Shown: positions 1 to 6,608 of the stretch, piece by piece
How positions within the stretch are numbered: position 1 is the stretch's first letter
Layout: each line of letters begins with the position of its first letter
Assembly: GCA_947584825.1 (NCBI GenBank)
Contig: CANPWR010000035.1
Span: 1-12,199 of the forward strand
Length of the DNA stretch: 12,199 nt
DNA from: an uncultured Clostridia bacterium
Lineage (GTDB): Bacteria > Bacillota > Clostridia > Oscillospirales > Ruminococcaceae
Direction: 5' to 3'
Program-made: the position numbers and the translations under genes
Notes under the pieces: generated by a model
Database searches by the model: none
What the model was told of the DNA's origin: nothing
The model's input: the letters and a program-made list of their open reading frames with translations, nothing else

Positions 1-40
1 TGTCGATGAGATGCAATCTTAGCTTAAGGGGGACAGTTTA

Positions 41-1678
41 GTGATTAACGGTAAAACACTTCGGGACGCTTTTATCAGCGGAGCAAACAGTATTGCAAAT
101 CAAAAAACATCAGTTGATGAGCTCAATGTATTTCCGGTTCCTGACGGAGATACGGGAACGAATATGTCTATGACAATGGGTAATGCTCTTATTGCTTTGG
201 AACGAATGCGTGATGACGTTACAGTAAGCGAGGTCGCAGAGCAGACTGCGTCTGCATTGCTAAGAGGCGCAAGGGGAAATTCCGGAGTAATTCTTTCTTT
301 GATTTTCAGGGGTTTCTCAAAGGGTTTCAGCGGTAAAAAGGAAGCCTCAGTAAGCGATTTTGTTTCAGCTCTTGACCAAGGTGTTTCGGGAGCGTATAAG
401 TCTATTATGAAGCCTACTGAGGGAACAATTTTAACGGTTATCAGGCTTGCTAGTGAAAGAGCGGCGGCTGTGTCAGTTTCTATAAAAGACGAGGTATCTC
501 TTTGGGAGGAGGTGTGTGCATCTGCGAGCGAAGCGCTTGAGGATACACCGAATTTACTTCCCGCACTAAAAAAAGCAGGTGTTGTCGACGCCGGCGGTAA
601 AGGTCTTTTGATTATATTTGAGGCTATGCTGGACGTCTTCAAGGGCGGCGAGGCTGTAAAACCTGATGTGCCGAGTGAAAAGAAAGCGGTTACGATCGAC
701 ACATTTTCGTCAACGGTCGGAGATTTTGACGAGGAGATAAACTTTACCTATTGTACGGAAATGCTTATTACCAAAGCAAGCGGCAGTGATGACTGCTCAA
801 AGCTGAGAGCTTATCTGGAAACCATAGGCGACTGTGTTGTGGTTGTTGACGACGATGATATTATAAAGGTTCACGTTCACACAAATCACCCCGGAAAGGT
901 TATTGAAAGAGCCCTTAAATTCGGCACTATAAACCTGCCTAAGATCGAAAATATGAAAATGCAGCACGAACAGCGCATAATTGACGCAAAGGTTCCCGAG
1001 ATCAAGCCTGTCAAGCCTGAAAAGGAATTCGGATTTGTTGCTGTTGCATCAGGTCACGGAGTTGAAGCTCTGTTTGAAGACGTAGGCGTTGACTGCATCG
1101 TAAGGGGCGGACAGACTATGAACCCGTCGACTGAGGATATTTTAGCAGCTATTAACAAATGTCCGGCAGAGACAGTTTTTGTTCTTCCTAACAATAAGAA
1201 CATAATCATGTCGGCTGAGCAGGCGGGAAGACTGGCGGACAGAAAGGTCTGCGTTCTGCAGACAAGGACAATACCGCAGGGTATGAGCGCTATGCTTGCT
1301 TTTGATGACGTTTCTGACTTTGAAACAAACAGACTCGAAATGACTCATGCCCTTGAGCGTGTATCTACGGGTCAGATAACATTTGCGGCTCGTGACAGTG
1401 ATTATGAGGGTCATAAAATCAAGAAAAACGAGATTCTGGCTTTGGAGAACGGTAAGCTCTCATTTGTGGACAAGGACGTTTCAAAAGCGGCGTTCAAGCT
1501 CGTTAAAAAAATAGTTAAGGGAGATACTTCTTACATTACTATTATTCAAGGAAGCGACGTTTCAGATAATGACGCTGAAACTCTGAAAGAACAGGTTCAA
1601 AGCAAGTATCAAAACGCAGAGGTTTTGCTGATAAACGGCGGACAGCCTGTTTACTATTACATTTTGTCTGCTGAATAA
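41..1678 (+). CDS. fakA: Fatty acid kinase FakA (YloV family, DAK2 domain)
   Basis: This is the ATP-binding kinase subunit that, in the known family, phosphorylates fatty acids held by a DegV-type FakB protein, giving acyl-phosphate for phospholipid synthesis in the cytoplasm. The N-terminal DAK2/DhaL domain (about residues 5-200) carries the nucleotide/Mg motif DGDTGTNM at 35-42, a GNSGVILS stretch near 79-86 and DAGGKGL at 183-189. A middle domain contains KVHVHTNHPGKV near 277-288, and the C-terminal domain (about 330-545) is DhaK/DegV-like. The length of 545 residues is normal for the family. The start is GTG, chosen because AAGGGGGA lies 7 bases upstream (26-33) and the DAK2 domain begins directly after it. 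No fakB gene is in the window. The 40 bases before it contain a stop at 20-22 in one frame that could end an upstream gene, which cannot be identified. purB follows after 29 bases. Confidence 0.93.
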   Translation: MINGKTLRDAFISGANSIANQKTSVDELNVFPVPDGDTGTNMSMTMGNALIALERMRDDVTVSEVAEQTASALLRGARGNSGVILSLIFRGFSKGFSGKKEASVSDFVSALDQGVSGAYKSIMKPTEGTILTVIRLASERAAAVSVSIKDEVSLWEEVCASASEALEDTPNLLPALKKAGVVDAGGKGLLIIFEAMLDVFKGGEAVKPDVPSEKKAVTIDTFSSTVGDFDEEINFTYCTEMLITKASGSDDCSKLRAYLETIGDCVVVVDDDDIIKVHVHTNHPGKVIERALKFGTINLPKIENMKMQHEQRIIDAKVPEIKPVKPEKEFGFVAVASGHGVEALFEDVGVDCIVRGGQTMNPSTEDILAAINKCPAETVFVLPNNKNIIMSAEQAGRLADRKVCVLQTRTIPQGMSAMLAFDDVSDFETNRLEMTHALERVSTGQITFAARDSDYEGHKIKKNEILALENGKLSFVDKDVSKAAFKLVKKIVKGDTSYITIIQGSDVSDNDAETLKEQVQSKYQNAEVLLINGGQPVYYYILSAE

Positions 1679-1692
1679 AGAAGTAATAAAAA

Positions 1693-1710
1693 GTGAGGTT
1701 TAATAATATG
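1693..1710 (+). promoter_or_regulatory. purB ribosome binding site, decides the start
   Basis: GAGGT at 1695-1699 precedes ATG 1708 by about 9 bases. It overlaps an in-frame GTG at 1693 that would otherwise look like a longer start, so the downstream ATG is preferred. Confidence 0.7.
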
Positions 1711-3135
1711 ACAAATAGTTATGAAAGTCCGTTTTGTACAAGATATGCAAGCAAGGAAATGCAGTATATTTTTTCTGCTGATAATAAATTCACAACATGG
1801 AGAAAGCTTTGGGTCGCTCTTGCAAGAGCAGAGATGAAGCTGGGACTTCCCGTTACACAGGAGCAGGTAGATGAGCTTGAGGCTAACATCGACAATATAG
1901 ATTATGAGTGTGCGGCGGAACGTGAAAAGCTGGTTCGACACGACGTTATGGCACACGTTTATACATACGGTCAGGCTTGTCCGAACGCAAAGGGAATAAT
2001 ACACCTCGGAGCAACATCTTGCTATGTGGGCGACAACACAGATGTTATTGTTATGCGTGACGCTCTCAATGTTGTTAAAAGAAAGCTGGTAGGTGTTATC
2101 GGTCAGCTTTCTGAGTTTGCTGAAAAGTACAAAGGACTGCCCTGCCTTGCTTATACTCATCTTCAGCCTGCGCAGCTTACAACAGTAGGAAAAAGAGCAA
2201 CTCTTTGGTGCAATGAGCTTTTGATGGATTTACAGGAAATTGATTTTAGACTGCAAAACCTGAAGCTTTTAGGCTCAAAGGGAACGACAGGCACACAGGC
2301 GTCGTTTATGGAGCTTTTCGAGGGCGATACGGAAAAGGTAAAGAAGCTTGAACAGATGATTGCAGACGAGATGGGATTTTACGGCGTTGTACCTGTTTCG
2401 GGGCAGACTTATTCGAGAAAGGTCGATTCTGCTATTGTATCAACGCTTTCGGGAATTGCCCAGAGTTGTATGAAGTTTTCAAACGACATAAGAATACTCC
2501 AGAGCTTTAAAGAGATCGAGGAGCCTTTTGAAAAGAACCAGATAGGCTCGTCGGCAATGGCTTATAAGAGAAATCCTATGAGATGCGAGAGAATAACATC
2601 TCTTTCGAGATATATAATTTCAGATATGCTAAATCCTGCATTTACGGCGGGAACACAGTGGTTTGAAAGAACCCTTGACGATTCGGCTAACAAGAGAATT
2701 TCTGTTGCTGAGGCGTTCTTGGGCGTTGACGCAGTGCTTAACATTATGCTAAATGTAACAGACGGGCTTGTAGTGCATGAGAAAATCATTGAGAAGAGAG
2801 TTATGGCAGAGCTTCCGTTTATGGCTACAGAAAACATTATGATGGATGCTGTTAAAAAGGGAGGAGACCGTCAGGAACTCCATGAGAGAATTAGAGAATA
2901 TTCAATGAAAGCTGGCTCAAGAGTAAAAGACGAGGGGCTTGACAATAATTTGTGCGAACTTATTTTAAATGATCCGATGTTTATGATTTCCAAAGAGGAA
3001 ATGGACAAAATTTTAAAGCCTGAGAATTTTATCGGAAGAAGTGTTTCTCAGGTTGAGGAATTTATCGAAGGCTGTGTTAAGCCTGTTTTAGATGAGAATA
3101 ATTTTAAGCATGAAAGCGTTGAAATAAACGTTTAA
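1708..3135 (+). CDS. purB: Adenylosuccinate lyase
   Basis: PurB is a cytoplasmic homotetrameric lyase of purine synthesis. It releases fumarate from SAICAR and from adenylosuccinate. The fumarate-lyase superfamily signature is present as GSSAMAYKRNP at residues 280-290, which includes the catalytic serine loop. Other family landmarks are RHDVMAH (77-83), HLGATS (99-104) and the catalytic-histidine segment THLQPAQ (150-156). The 475-residue length fits the longer clostridial/eukaryote-like class of PurB. I chose ATG 1708 rather than the in-frame GTG at 1693, because that GTG forms part of the ribosome binding site (GAGGT, 1695-1699) placed 9 bases before the ATG, and the protein then begins directly with the conserved SPFCTRYASKEM region. 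It lies between fakA and a small membrane protein gene on the same strand, probably co-transcribed. No purine riboswitch is visible in the short gap upstream. Confidence 0.97.
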   Translation: MTNSYESPFCTRYASKEMQYIFSADNKFTTWRKLWVALARAEMKLGLPVTQEQVDELEANIDNIDYECAAEREKLVRHDVMAHVYTYGQACPNAKGIIHLGATSCYVGDNTDVIVMRDALNVVKRKLVGVIGQLSEFAEKYKGLPCLAYTHLQPAQLTTVGKRATLWCNELLMDLQEIDFRLQNLKLLGSKGTTGTQASFMELFEGDTEKVKKLEQMIADEMGFYGVVPVSGQTYSRKVDSAIVSTLSGIAQSCMKFSNDIRILQSFKEIEEPFEKNQIGSSAMAYKRNPMRCERITSLSRYIISDMLNPAFTAGTQWFERTLDDSANKRISVAEAFLGVDAVLNIMLNVTDGLVVHEKIIEKRVMAELPFMATENIMMDAVKKGGDRQELHERIREYSMKAGSRVKDEGLDNNLCELILNDPMFMISKEEMDKILKPENFIGRSVSQVEEFIEGCVKPVLDENNFKHESVEINV

Positions 3136-3141
3136 TATAAG

Positions 3142-3173
3142 CAAGAGACAAGAAACAAGATGCAAGAAAGAGG
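3142..3173 (+). repeat. Heptamer tandem repeat (CAAGANN)x4 ahead of a small gene
   Basis: Four consecutive 7-base units, CAAGAGA, CAAGAAA, CAAGATG and CAAGAAA (3142-3169), run directly into GAGG (3170-3173), which acts with the last unit as the Shine-Dalgarno sequence of the next gene. The array fills most of the 48-base gap between purB and the small membrane protein gene. It is purine-rich on the plus strand, and the repeats contribute to the ribosome binding site itself. Confidence 0.6.
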
Positions 3174-3183
3174 CTGAGAGAAT

Positions 3184-3453
3184 ATGCCTAAGCAAAAAAT
3201 AATTTATTTAATTGCCGGAGCAGCCTGCTCGGCATTGACTATTCTTATGATAGTGCTTGTTGCAACAGGCTGGGGAAGCGTTGCGCTTGTTATCGGACCG
3301 TTTGCTTTTGCGGTTGCATTTTTTGCAAGTGCTTTTTCAATAAAAACTCCTGAACAGAAAAGAAAAATTGAGGAGAAAAACAAAGAAAAGAAAAGGCTTG
3401 CAAAGAAAAAGCAGGCGGAGGAAGAGTATGTTTCTCCATTTTTCAGAGATTAA
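3184..3453 (+). CDS. Unrecognised small membrane protein, two helices plus a basic tail
   Basis: I do not recognise this 89-residue protein. Two hydrophobic segments (about residues 6-28 and 30-52) separated by a short GWGS turn suggest a two-pass membrane hairpin. They are followed by a highly charged Lys/Glu-rich stretch (about 54-81) likely to form a cytoplasmic helix, ending YVSPFFRD. It starts at ATG 3184 with AAAGAGG (3167-3173) 10 bases upstream and a CAAGANN heptamer array just before that. Both flanking gaps are short (48 and 32 bases), so it is probably co-transcribed with purB and metY. Real coding is supported by the ribosome binding site, the clean hydrophobic pattern and the fit between neighbours. 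The function is unknown and there is no signal for membership in the methionine or purine pathways. Confidence 0.65.
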   Translation: MPKQKIIYLIAGAACSALTILMIVLVATGWGSVALVIGPFAFAVAFFASAFSIKTPEQKRKIEEKNKEKKRLAKKKQAEEEYVSPFFRD

Positions 3454-3485
3454 AGATAATCAATCAAGAAAGGAAAAGAAATAAT

Positions 3486-4754
3486 ATGAAAATTGAAACA
3501 CAATGTCTGCATGAGGGTTATACGCCAAAAAACGGAGAGCCGAGAGTCGTACCGATAGTGCAAAGCACTACATATGTATACGATTCGACAAAAGCTGTAG
3601 GTGACGTGTTTGACGATCCTACGCTCAGTCTAATATATTCTAGATTTGAAAACCCTACCACAGACGCGGTTGAAAAGAAAATTGCTGCACTTGAAGGCGG
3701 AGTTGCTGCAATGTGTACGTCTAGCGGTCAGGCAGCGTCGCTTATTTCCATTTTAAATCTATGCTCGGCAGGAGACAGCTTTATTGCAGCCTCAACAATT
3801 TACGGAGGAACAATAAACCTTTTTGCTGTTACTCTGAAAAAGCTTGGTATAGAGTGCATTTTTGTAAGTCCGGATGCATCGGACAACGAGCTTCGCAAGG
3901 CATTTAAGTCTAATACAAAGTGTGTGTTTGGAGAAACTATTGCCAATCCTGCGCTTACTGTTCTAGACATTGAAAGATTTGCAAAAATCGCTCATGAAAA
4001 GGGCGTTCCGCTGATCGTGGACAACACCTTCGCAACACCTGTCTTGTGCCGTCCTATAGAGTGGGGAGCAGATATTGTTATTCATTCGACAAGTAAGTAT
4101 ATGGACGGTCATGCAGTTCAGGTTGGAGGGGTCATTGTTGACAGCGGTAAGTTTGATTTCACAAACGGAAACTTCCCTGATTTCACTGAGCCTGACGAAA
4201 GCTATCACGGAGTTGTTTATACAAGGGATTATGCTTTTGCACCCTTTATTGTAAAAGCCAGAATGCAGCTTATGAGAGACTTCGGCTGTTATCCTGCGGC
4301 TAATTCGTCTTTTCTTTTGAATCTCGGACTTGAAACCTTAGCGGTGAGAATGAAGCAGTACTGCGAAAATGCTTTAAAGATTGCCAAGTTCTTTAAGGAA
4401 CAGGATAAGATTGAAGAAGTAATTTACCCGTCATTAGAGGGCGACAAGTATTATGAGCTTGCTAAAAAGTATGTTCCAATGGGTTCAAGCGGAGTTATTT
4501 CAATCGTTGTAAAGGGCGGAAGAGACAACGCTATCAAGTTTATGGATGCACTTGAGCTTGCGTCTAACGAGGTTCACGTTGCTGATATTAGGACCTGTGT
4601 TCTTCACCCTGCCTCTGCTACCCACAGGCAGTTGACAGACGAGCAGCTTGTTGCGGCAGGAATTAACGGAGGAATGATAAGATTCTCGTGCGGTCTTGAA
4701 AATGTTGATGACATTATCGCTGACATTCAAAAGGGCTTGGACGCTATCGATTAA
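3486..4754 (+). CDS. metY: O-acetylhomoserine sulfhydrylase (aminocarboxypropyltransferase)
   Basis: This is a PLP-dependent Cys/Met-metabolism enzyme that converts O-acetyl-L-homoserine plus sulfide to homocysteine and acetate in the cytoplasm, the direct sulfhydrylation route to methionine. Family marks are SRFENPTTD (52-60), SSGQAA (79-84, cofactor phosphate contacts), IVDNTFATP (177-185, the Asp that pairs with the pyridine nitrogen) and HSTSKYMDGH (200-209), where K204 should carry the PLP. The length of 422 residues and the opening KIETQCLHEGY fit MetY better than cystathionine gamma-synthase or beta-lyase, which are shorter. AAGAAAGG (3466-3473) provides the ribosome binding site 12 bases before the ATG. 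The 32-base upstream gap is too short for an S-box or T-box riboswitch, so any methionine control must act from further upstream. A strong terminator follows directly, so this is the last gene of the plus-strand group. Confidence 0.95.
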   Translation: MKIETQCLHEGYTPKNGEPRVVPIVQSTTYVYDSTKAVGDVFDDPTLSLIYSRFENPTTDAVEKKIAALEGGVAAMCTSSGQAASLISILNLCSAGDSFIAASTIYGGTINLFAVTLKKLGIECIFVSPDASDNELRKAFKSNTKCVFGETIANPALTVLDIERFAKIAHEKGVPLIVDNTFATPVLCRPIEWGADIVIHSTSKYMDGHAVQVGGVIVDSGKFDFTNGNFPDFTEPDESYHGVVYTRDYAFAPFIVKARMQLMRDFGCYPAANSSFLLNLGLETLAVRMKQYCENALKIAKFFKEQDKIEEVIYPSLEGDKYYELAKKYVPMGSSGVISIVVKGGRDNAIKFMDALELASNEVHVADIRTCVLHPASATHRQLTDEQLVAAGINGGMIRFSCGLENVDDIIADIQKGLDAID

Positions 4755-4768
4755 TATAAGATTAATAT

Positions 4769-4797
4769 AAAGGCTCAGGGTTTCCTGAGCCTTTTAT
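4769..4797 (+). terminator. Rho-independent terminator after metY
   Basis: An 11-base perfect stem (AAAGGCTCAGG at 4769-4779 with CCTGAGCCTTT at 4784-4794) closes a GTTT loop and runs into TTTTATCTT. The A-rich side gives a weaker U-tract for the opposite strand, so it may also help to end the convergent sigF transcript. Confidence 0.9.
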
Positions 4798-4811
4798 CTT
4801 GCCTCTTTTCT

Positions 4812-4839
4812 ATGACCTCTTTCTTCTAGGTCATTTTTT
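4812..4839 (+). terminator. Second plus-strand terminator, overlapping the sigF 3' end
   Basis: The stem ATGACCT (4812-4818) with AGGTCAT (4828-4834) encloses a 9-base loop and is followed by a run of six T (4834-4839). The right arm and T-run lie inside the last codons and the TAG stop of sigF. On the minus strand the hairpin has no T-tract, so it appears to serve the metY transcript as a backup. Confidence 0.6.
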
Positions 4840-5494
4840 CACGCATAGACAAGAGCAGCTTTTTCTCTCGCCTTGACACCTGAACCTGCGTCATATCAAG
4901 AATTTTTGCTGTTTCGGTCTGGGTTTTATTTTGAAAATATCTGAGATATAAAAGCTTTGCGTCCTTTCTGTCAAGAGAGGATATTATTTGTTTTAGTGTC
5001 AAGCTGTTTGTGATTTCCTCATCGGGCGCTGATACAGGAATATCTATCTCACAGGAAGAATCGTCATCATATCCCCCTGATGCAAGACTTAGCGGCGGCA
5101 GAGAAACATTAAGTGCTTCTACAACATCTTCTTCGGGAATATCTGCGAGTTCTGCGAGCTCCTCAATTGTAGGTTCTCTGCCCTTTGTACGGATAAATCG
5201 CTCTCTGATTTGAGTTATTTTGAGGGATAATTCTTTTAGTCCCCTAGACACCTTTATGGTCCCGCCGTCTCGGAAAAGTCTCTTTATCTCTCCTAGGATC
5301 ACAGGAACAGCATAGGTTGAAAATTTTACTCCTCTTGTATCGTCAAAGCCTTTAGCCGCTTTCAAAAGACCTATACAGCCTGCGCCGTAAAGGTCGTCGT
5401 AATCTATACCCCTTGAACGAAATTTGTTCGCACATAGATGAACAAGACCTAAATTATCCTCTATAAACTTTTTGTTTTTTTCAAGTCCAATCAT
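4826..5494 (-). CDS. sigF: Sporulation sigma factor SigF
   Basis: This sigma-70 family factor directs early forespore-specific transcription after asymmetric division in known spore formers. Region 2 spans about residues 10-80 (DLYGAGCIGLLKAAKGFD at 34-51, then FSTYAVPVILGEIKRLFRD at 58-76). Region 3 follows, and region 4.2 holds a helix-turn-helix near 190-212 ending TQVQVSRREKK, close to the QVQVSRLEKK typical of SigF/SigG. The location directly after spoIIAA and spoIIAB identifies it as SigF rather than SigG. It is 222 residues long, roughly 30 shorter at the N-terminus than the Bacillus subtilis protein. Stepping back in frame from ATG 5494 shows no nearby ATG, GTG or TTG, so the short form seems real. 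A GGA-containing site lies just upstream, and the gap to spoIIAB is 44 bases. It ends in TAG, inside a plus-strand terminator. Confidence 0.92.
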   Translation of the reverse strand: MIGLEKNKKFIEDNLGLVHLCANKFRSRGIDYDDLYGAGCIGLLKAAKGFDDTRGVKFSTYAVPVILGEIKRLFRDGGTIKVSRGLKELSLKITQIRERFIRTKGREPTIEELAELADIPEEDVVEALNVSLPPLSLASGGYDDDSSCEIDIPVSAPDEEITNSLTLKQIISSLDRKDAKLLYLRYFQNKTQTETAKILDMTQVQVSRREKKLLLSMREKMT

Positions 5495-5538
5495 CTTTAA
5501 ATCCGTTCCTGAATAATTTTTATGTATGCTTTGATAAT

Positions 5539-5988
5539 TTATTTATCTAGCTTAGTCCTTAGTTTTTTAGTCATAATTACAGATGTTCCTTTTCCCTCTT
5601 TGCTAAGCACTCTTAGCTTGTCCATAAAGCTTTCCATAACCGCAAATCCAAGACCTGCACGCTCCTCCTCGGGAGAGGTTGTAAAAAGAGGCTCCATTGC
5701 TTTTTTTATGTCGGGAATGCCGCAGCCGTGATCCTTTATTTTTATGTAAATCACATTGTCCTCATATATTCTGGCGATAAGTTCTATCTTTCCGATTTCT
5801 TTTTTATAAGCATGGACTATACAGTTTGTCACCGCTTCTGAAACCGCAGTCTTTATATCTGAAATTTCATCGACCTGCGGATCAAGCTGAGATGCAAAGC
5901 CTGATACCGCAAGACGTGAAAACCTTTCATTTTCCGAAAGGCTGGGAAAGCTCAGCTTTATTTCATTAAGAATTTTTTTCTTCGGCAT
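5539..5988 (-). CDS. spoIIAB: Anti-sigma F factor and serine kinase SpoIIAB
   Basis: SpoIIAB is a GHKL-fold ATPase that binds and holds SigF inactive, and that phosphorylates SpoIIAA. Counting from ATG 5988 (149 residues, close to the 146 of Bacillus subtilis), the N-box is IKTAVSEAVTNCIVHAY, with the catalytic Glu near 51 and the Mg-binding Asn near 55. The G1 box is KDHGCGIPD (D86, G90) and the ATP-lid glycine motif is AGLGFAV (111-117). A longer in-frame start exists 60 bases upstream, but I reject it because AGAGGAGG (5998-6005) lies 9 bases before ATG 5988 and the protein then begins like known SpoIIAB (KLSFPSLSENERFSR). The start lies inside the 3' end of spoIIAA, so translation is probably coupled. 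Confidence 0.96.
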   Translation of the reverse strand: MPKKKILNEIKLSFPSLSENERFSRLAVSGFASQLDPQVDEISDIKTAVSEAVTNCIVHAYKKEIGKIELIARIYEDNVIYIKIKDHGCGIPDIKKAMEPLFTTSPEEERAGLGFAVMESFMDKLRVLSKEGKGTSVIMTKKLRTKLDK

Positions 5989-6451
5989 TTCCGTCAACCT
6001 CCTCTGATGTTTTTTGATTACTTTTGTCATCGTCATTTTTGTGAACATCTATATCTGCCTGTGTATGAATTGACGGCTTATCAGAATTTTCAGCGGACTC
6101 CTTTGCCTTTTGCATTTGAGAAAGCGGAACGTCAATACTCACTATTTTCGCAAGCTTGTTTATACCTGCAACAAGCATTACCTTTTTTATCAGCGGCGGA
6201 GGATTTTGTATAAATACCTTTCCGCCCCTTTCACTCTGCAGTTTGTATCTACCCATAACAAGACCTATACCTGAGCTGTCCATAAAATCTACTTTTGAGA
6301 AGTCGAGATACAGATCGGTCGGGTTAAGCTTCTGAAGATTTATGTCAATTTCTTTTCTTATTTCTTTTGCACTGTGGTGGTCTATCTCTCCGCTTATAAA
6401 AGCTGTGAGCTTTGACTTTTCTTCAACTTCATCATATATTTTAAGTCCCAA
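5966..6451 (-). CDS. spoIIAA: Anti-anti-sigma factor SpoIIAA with an extended C-terminal tail
   Basis: This STAS-domain protein, when unphosphorylated, strips SpoIIAB from SigF. The STAS fold covers about residues 1-112, with GEIDHHSAKEI near 21-31 and the phosphorylation motif FMDSSGIGLVMGRY at 56-69. S60 aligns with the phosphoserine (Ser58) of the Bacillus subtilis protein. The protein is 161 residues against about 117 normally. The extra C-terminal part (about 113-161) is polar and rich in Asp, Glu, Lys, Asn and Ser, probably disordered, and it overlaps the start of spoIIAB by 23 bases. The start is TTG 6451: it is the only in-frame start after an upstream stop, and the protein from there matches SpoIIAA from its first strand. 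AAAGGAAG lies rather far upstream, and an out-of-frame ATG at 6462 sits between them. No convincing SigH promoter was found upstream by eye. Confidence 0.92.
   Translation of the reverse strand: MGLKIYDEVEEKSKLTAFISGEIDHHSAKEIRKEIDINLQKLNPTDLYLDFSKVDFMDSSGIGLVMGRYKLQSERGGKVFIQNPPPLIKKVMLVAGINKLAKIVSIDVPLSQMQKAKESAENSDKPSIHTQADIDVHKNDDDKSNQKTSEEVDGNAEEKNS
5986..6005 (-). promoter_or_regulatory. spoIIAB ribosome binding site inside spoIIAA
   Basis: AGAGGAGG (6005 to 5998, minus strand) precedes ATG 5988 by 9 bases. The same bases encode the SEEVDGN part of the SpoIIAA tail, so the site is fully embedded in the upstream coding region. This fixes the spoIIAB start. Confidence 0.85.
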
Positions 6452-6519
6452 GGTTGTTTCATCTTCCTTTCTATTTATTTGTTATAAAGCCTGTCCGAAT
6501 TACGTTCTGATAAAATAAT

Positions 6520-6557
6520 AACAGCCTTTGACTAAAAAATATGTCAAAAGCTGTTTT
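6520..6557. terminator. Hairpin with flanking T/A tracts upstream of spoIIAA
   Basis: AACAGC-C-TTTGAC (6520-6532) pairs with GTCAAA-A-GCTGTT (6543-6555): 12 pairs, one internal mismatch and a 10-base A/T loop. T-rich sequence follows on both strands, TTTTTAA on plus and ATTATTTTAT on minus, so it could terminate in either direction. As no plus-strand gene leads into it, its likely role is to insulate spoIIA from minus-strand transcripts of the upstream muramidase gene. Confidence 0.5.
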
Positions 6558-6569
6558 TAAAATTTTATA

Positions 6570-6608
6570 TTTAAAACTAAAAATCCCTCGCTATATACGA
6601 GGGATTTT
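6570..6608 (-). terminator. Rho-independent terminator for the muramidase transcript
   Basis: On the minus strand AAAATCCCTCG (6608-6598) pairs perfectly with CGAGGGATTTT (6590-6580) around a 7-base TATATAG loop, followed by TTAGTTTTAA. It lies about 310 bases beyond the muramidase stop codon. A degraded copy of the same hairpin lies immediately after that stop (6888-6914). Confidence 0.75.
6581..6601. repeat. 21-base direct repeat, left copy
   Basis: The sequence begins AAATCCCTCGCTATATACGA plus G and is identical to 6888-6908, an offset of 307 bases. Similarity continues downstream with GATTT and TAG. In this copy the repeat forms a perfect 11-base hairpin stem with its flanks. Confidence 0.9.

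Noticed and set aside
2..22. The C-terminal end of an upstream Asp23/YloU-type gene (six codons and TAG)
   Set aside because: Asp23 genes often precede fakA, but six codons are too few to identify a frame or family.
100..702. A 200-codon open frame antisense to fakA
   Set aside because: It runs opposite a clear DAK2 domain, its translation is low-complexity Ser/Ala/Pro-rich without a recognisable motif, and it has no supporting ribosome binding site.
3454..3485. A methionine-responsive riboswitch or T-box ahead of metY
   Set aside because: The gap is only 32 bases and contains just a ribosome binding site and A-rich sequence, too short for either element.
5989..6048. A 20-residue N-terminal extension of SpoIIAB
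   Set aside because: The downstream ATG 5988 has a near-perfect AGAGGAGG at 9 bases and gives the normal SpoIIAB length and N-terminus. The extension sequence is explained by overlap with spoIIAA.
4826..6451. A sigB-type stress operon (RsbV-RsbW-SigB) instead of spoIIA
   Set aside because: Gene order is the same, but FMDSSGIGLVMGRY, IKTAVSEAVTNCIVHAY and the QVQVSR-EKK end of the sigma factor resemble SpoIIAA, SpoIIAB and SigF/SigG.
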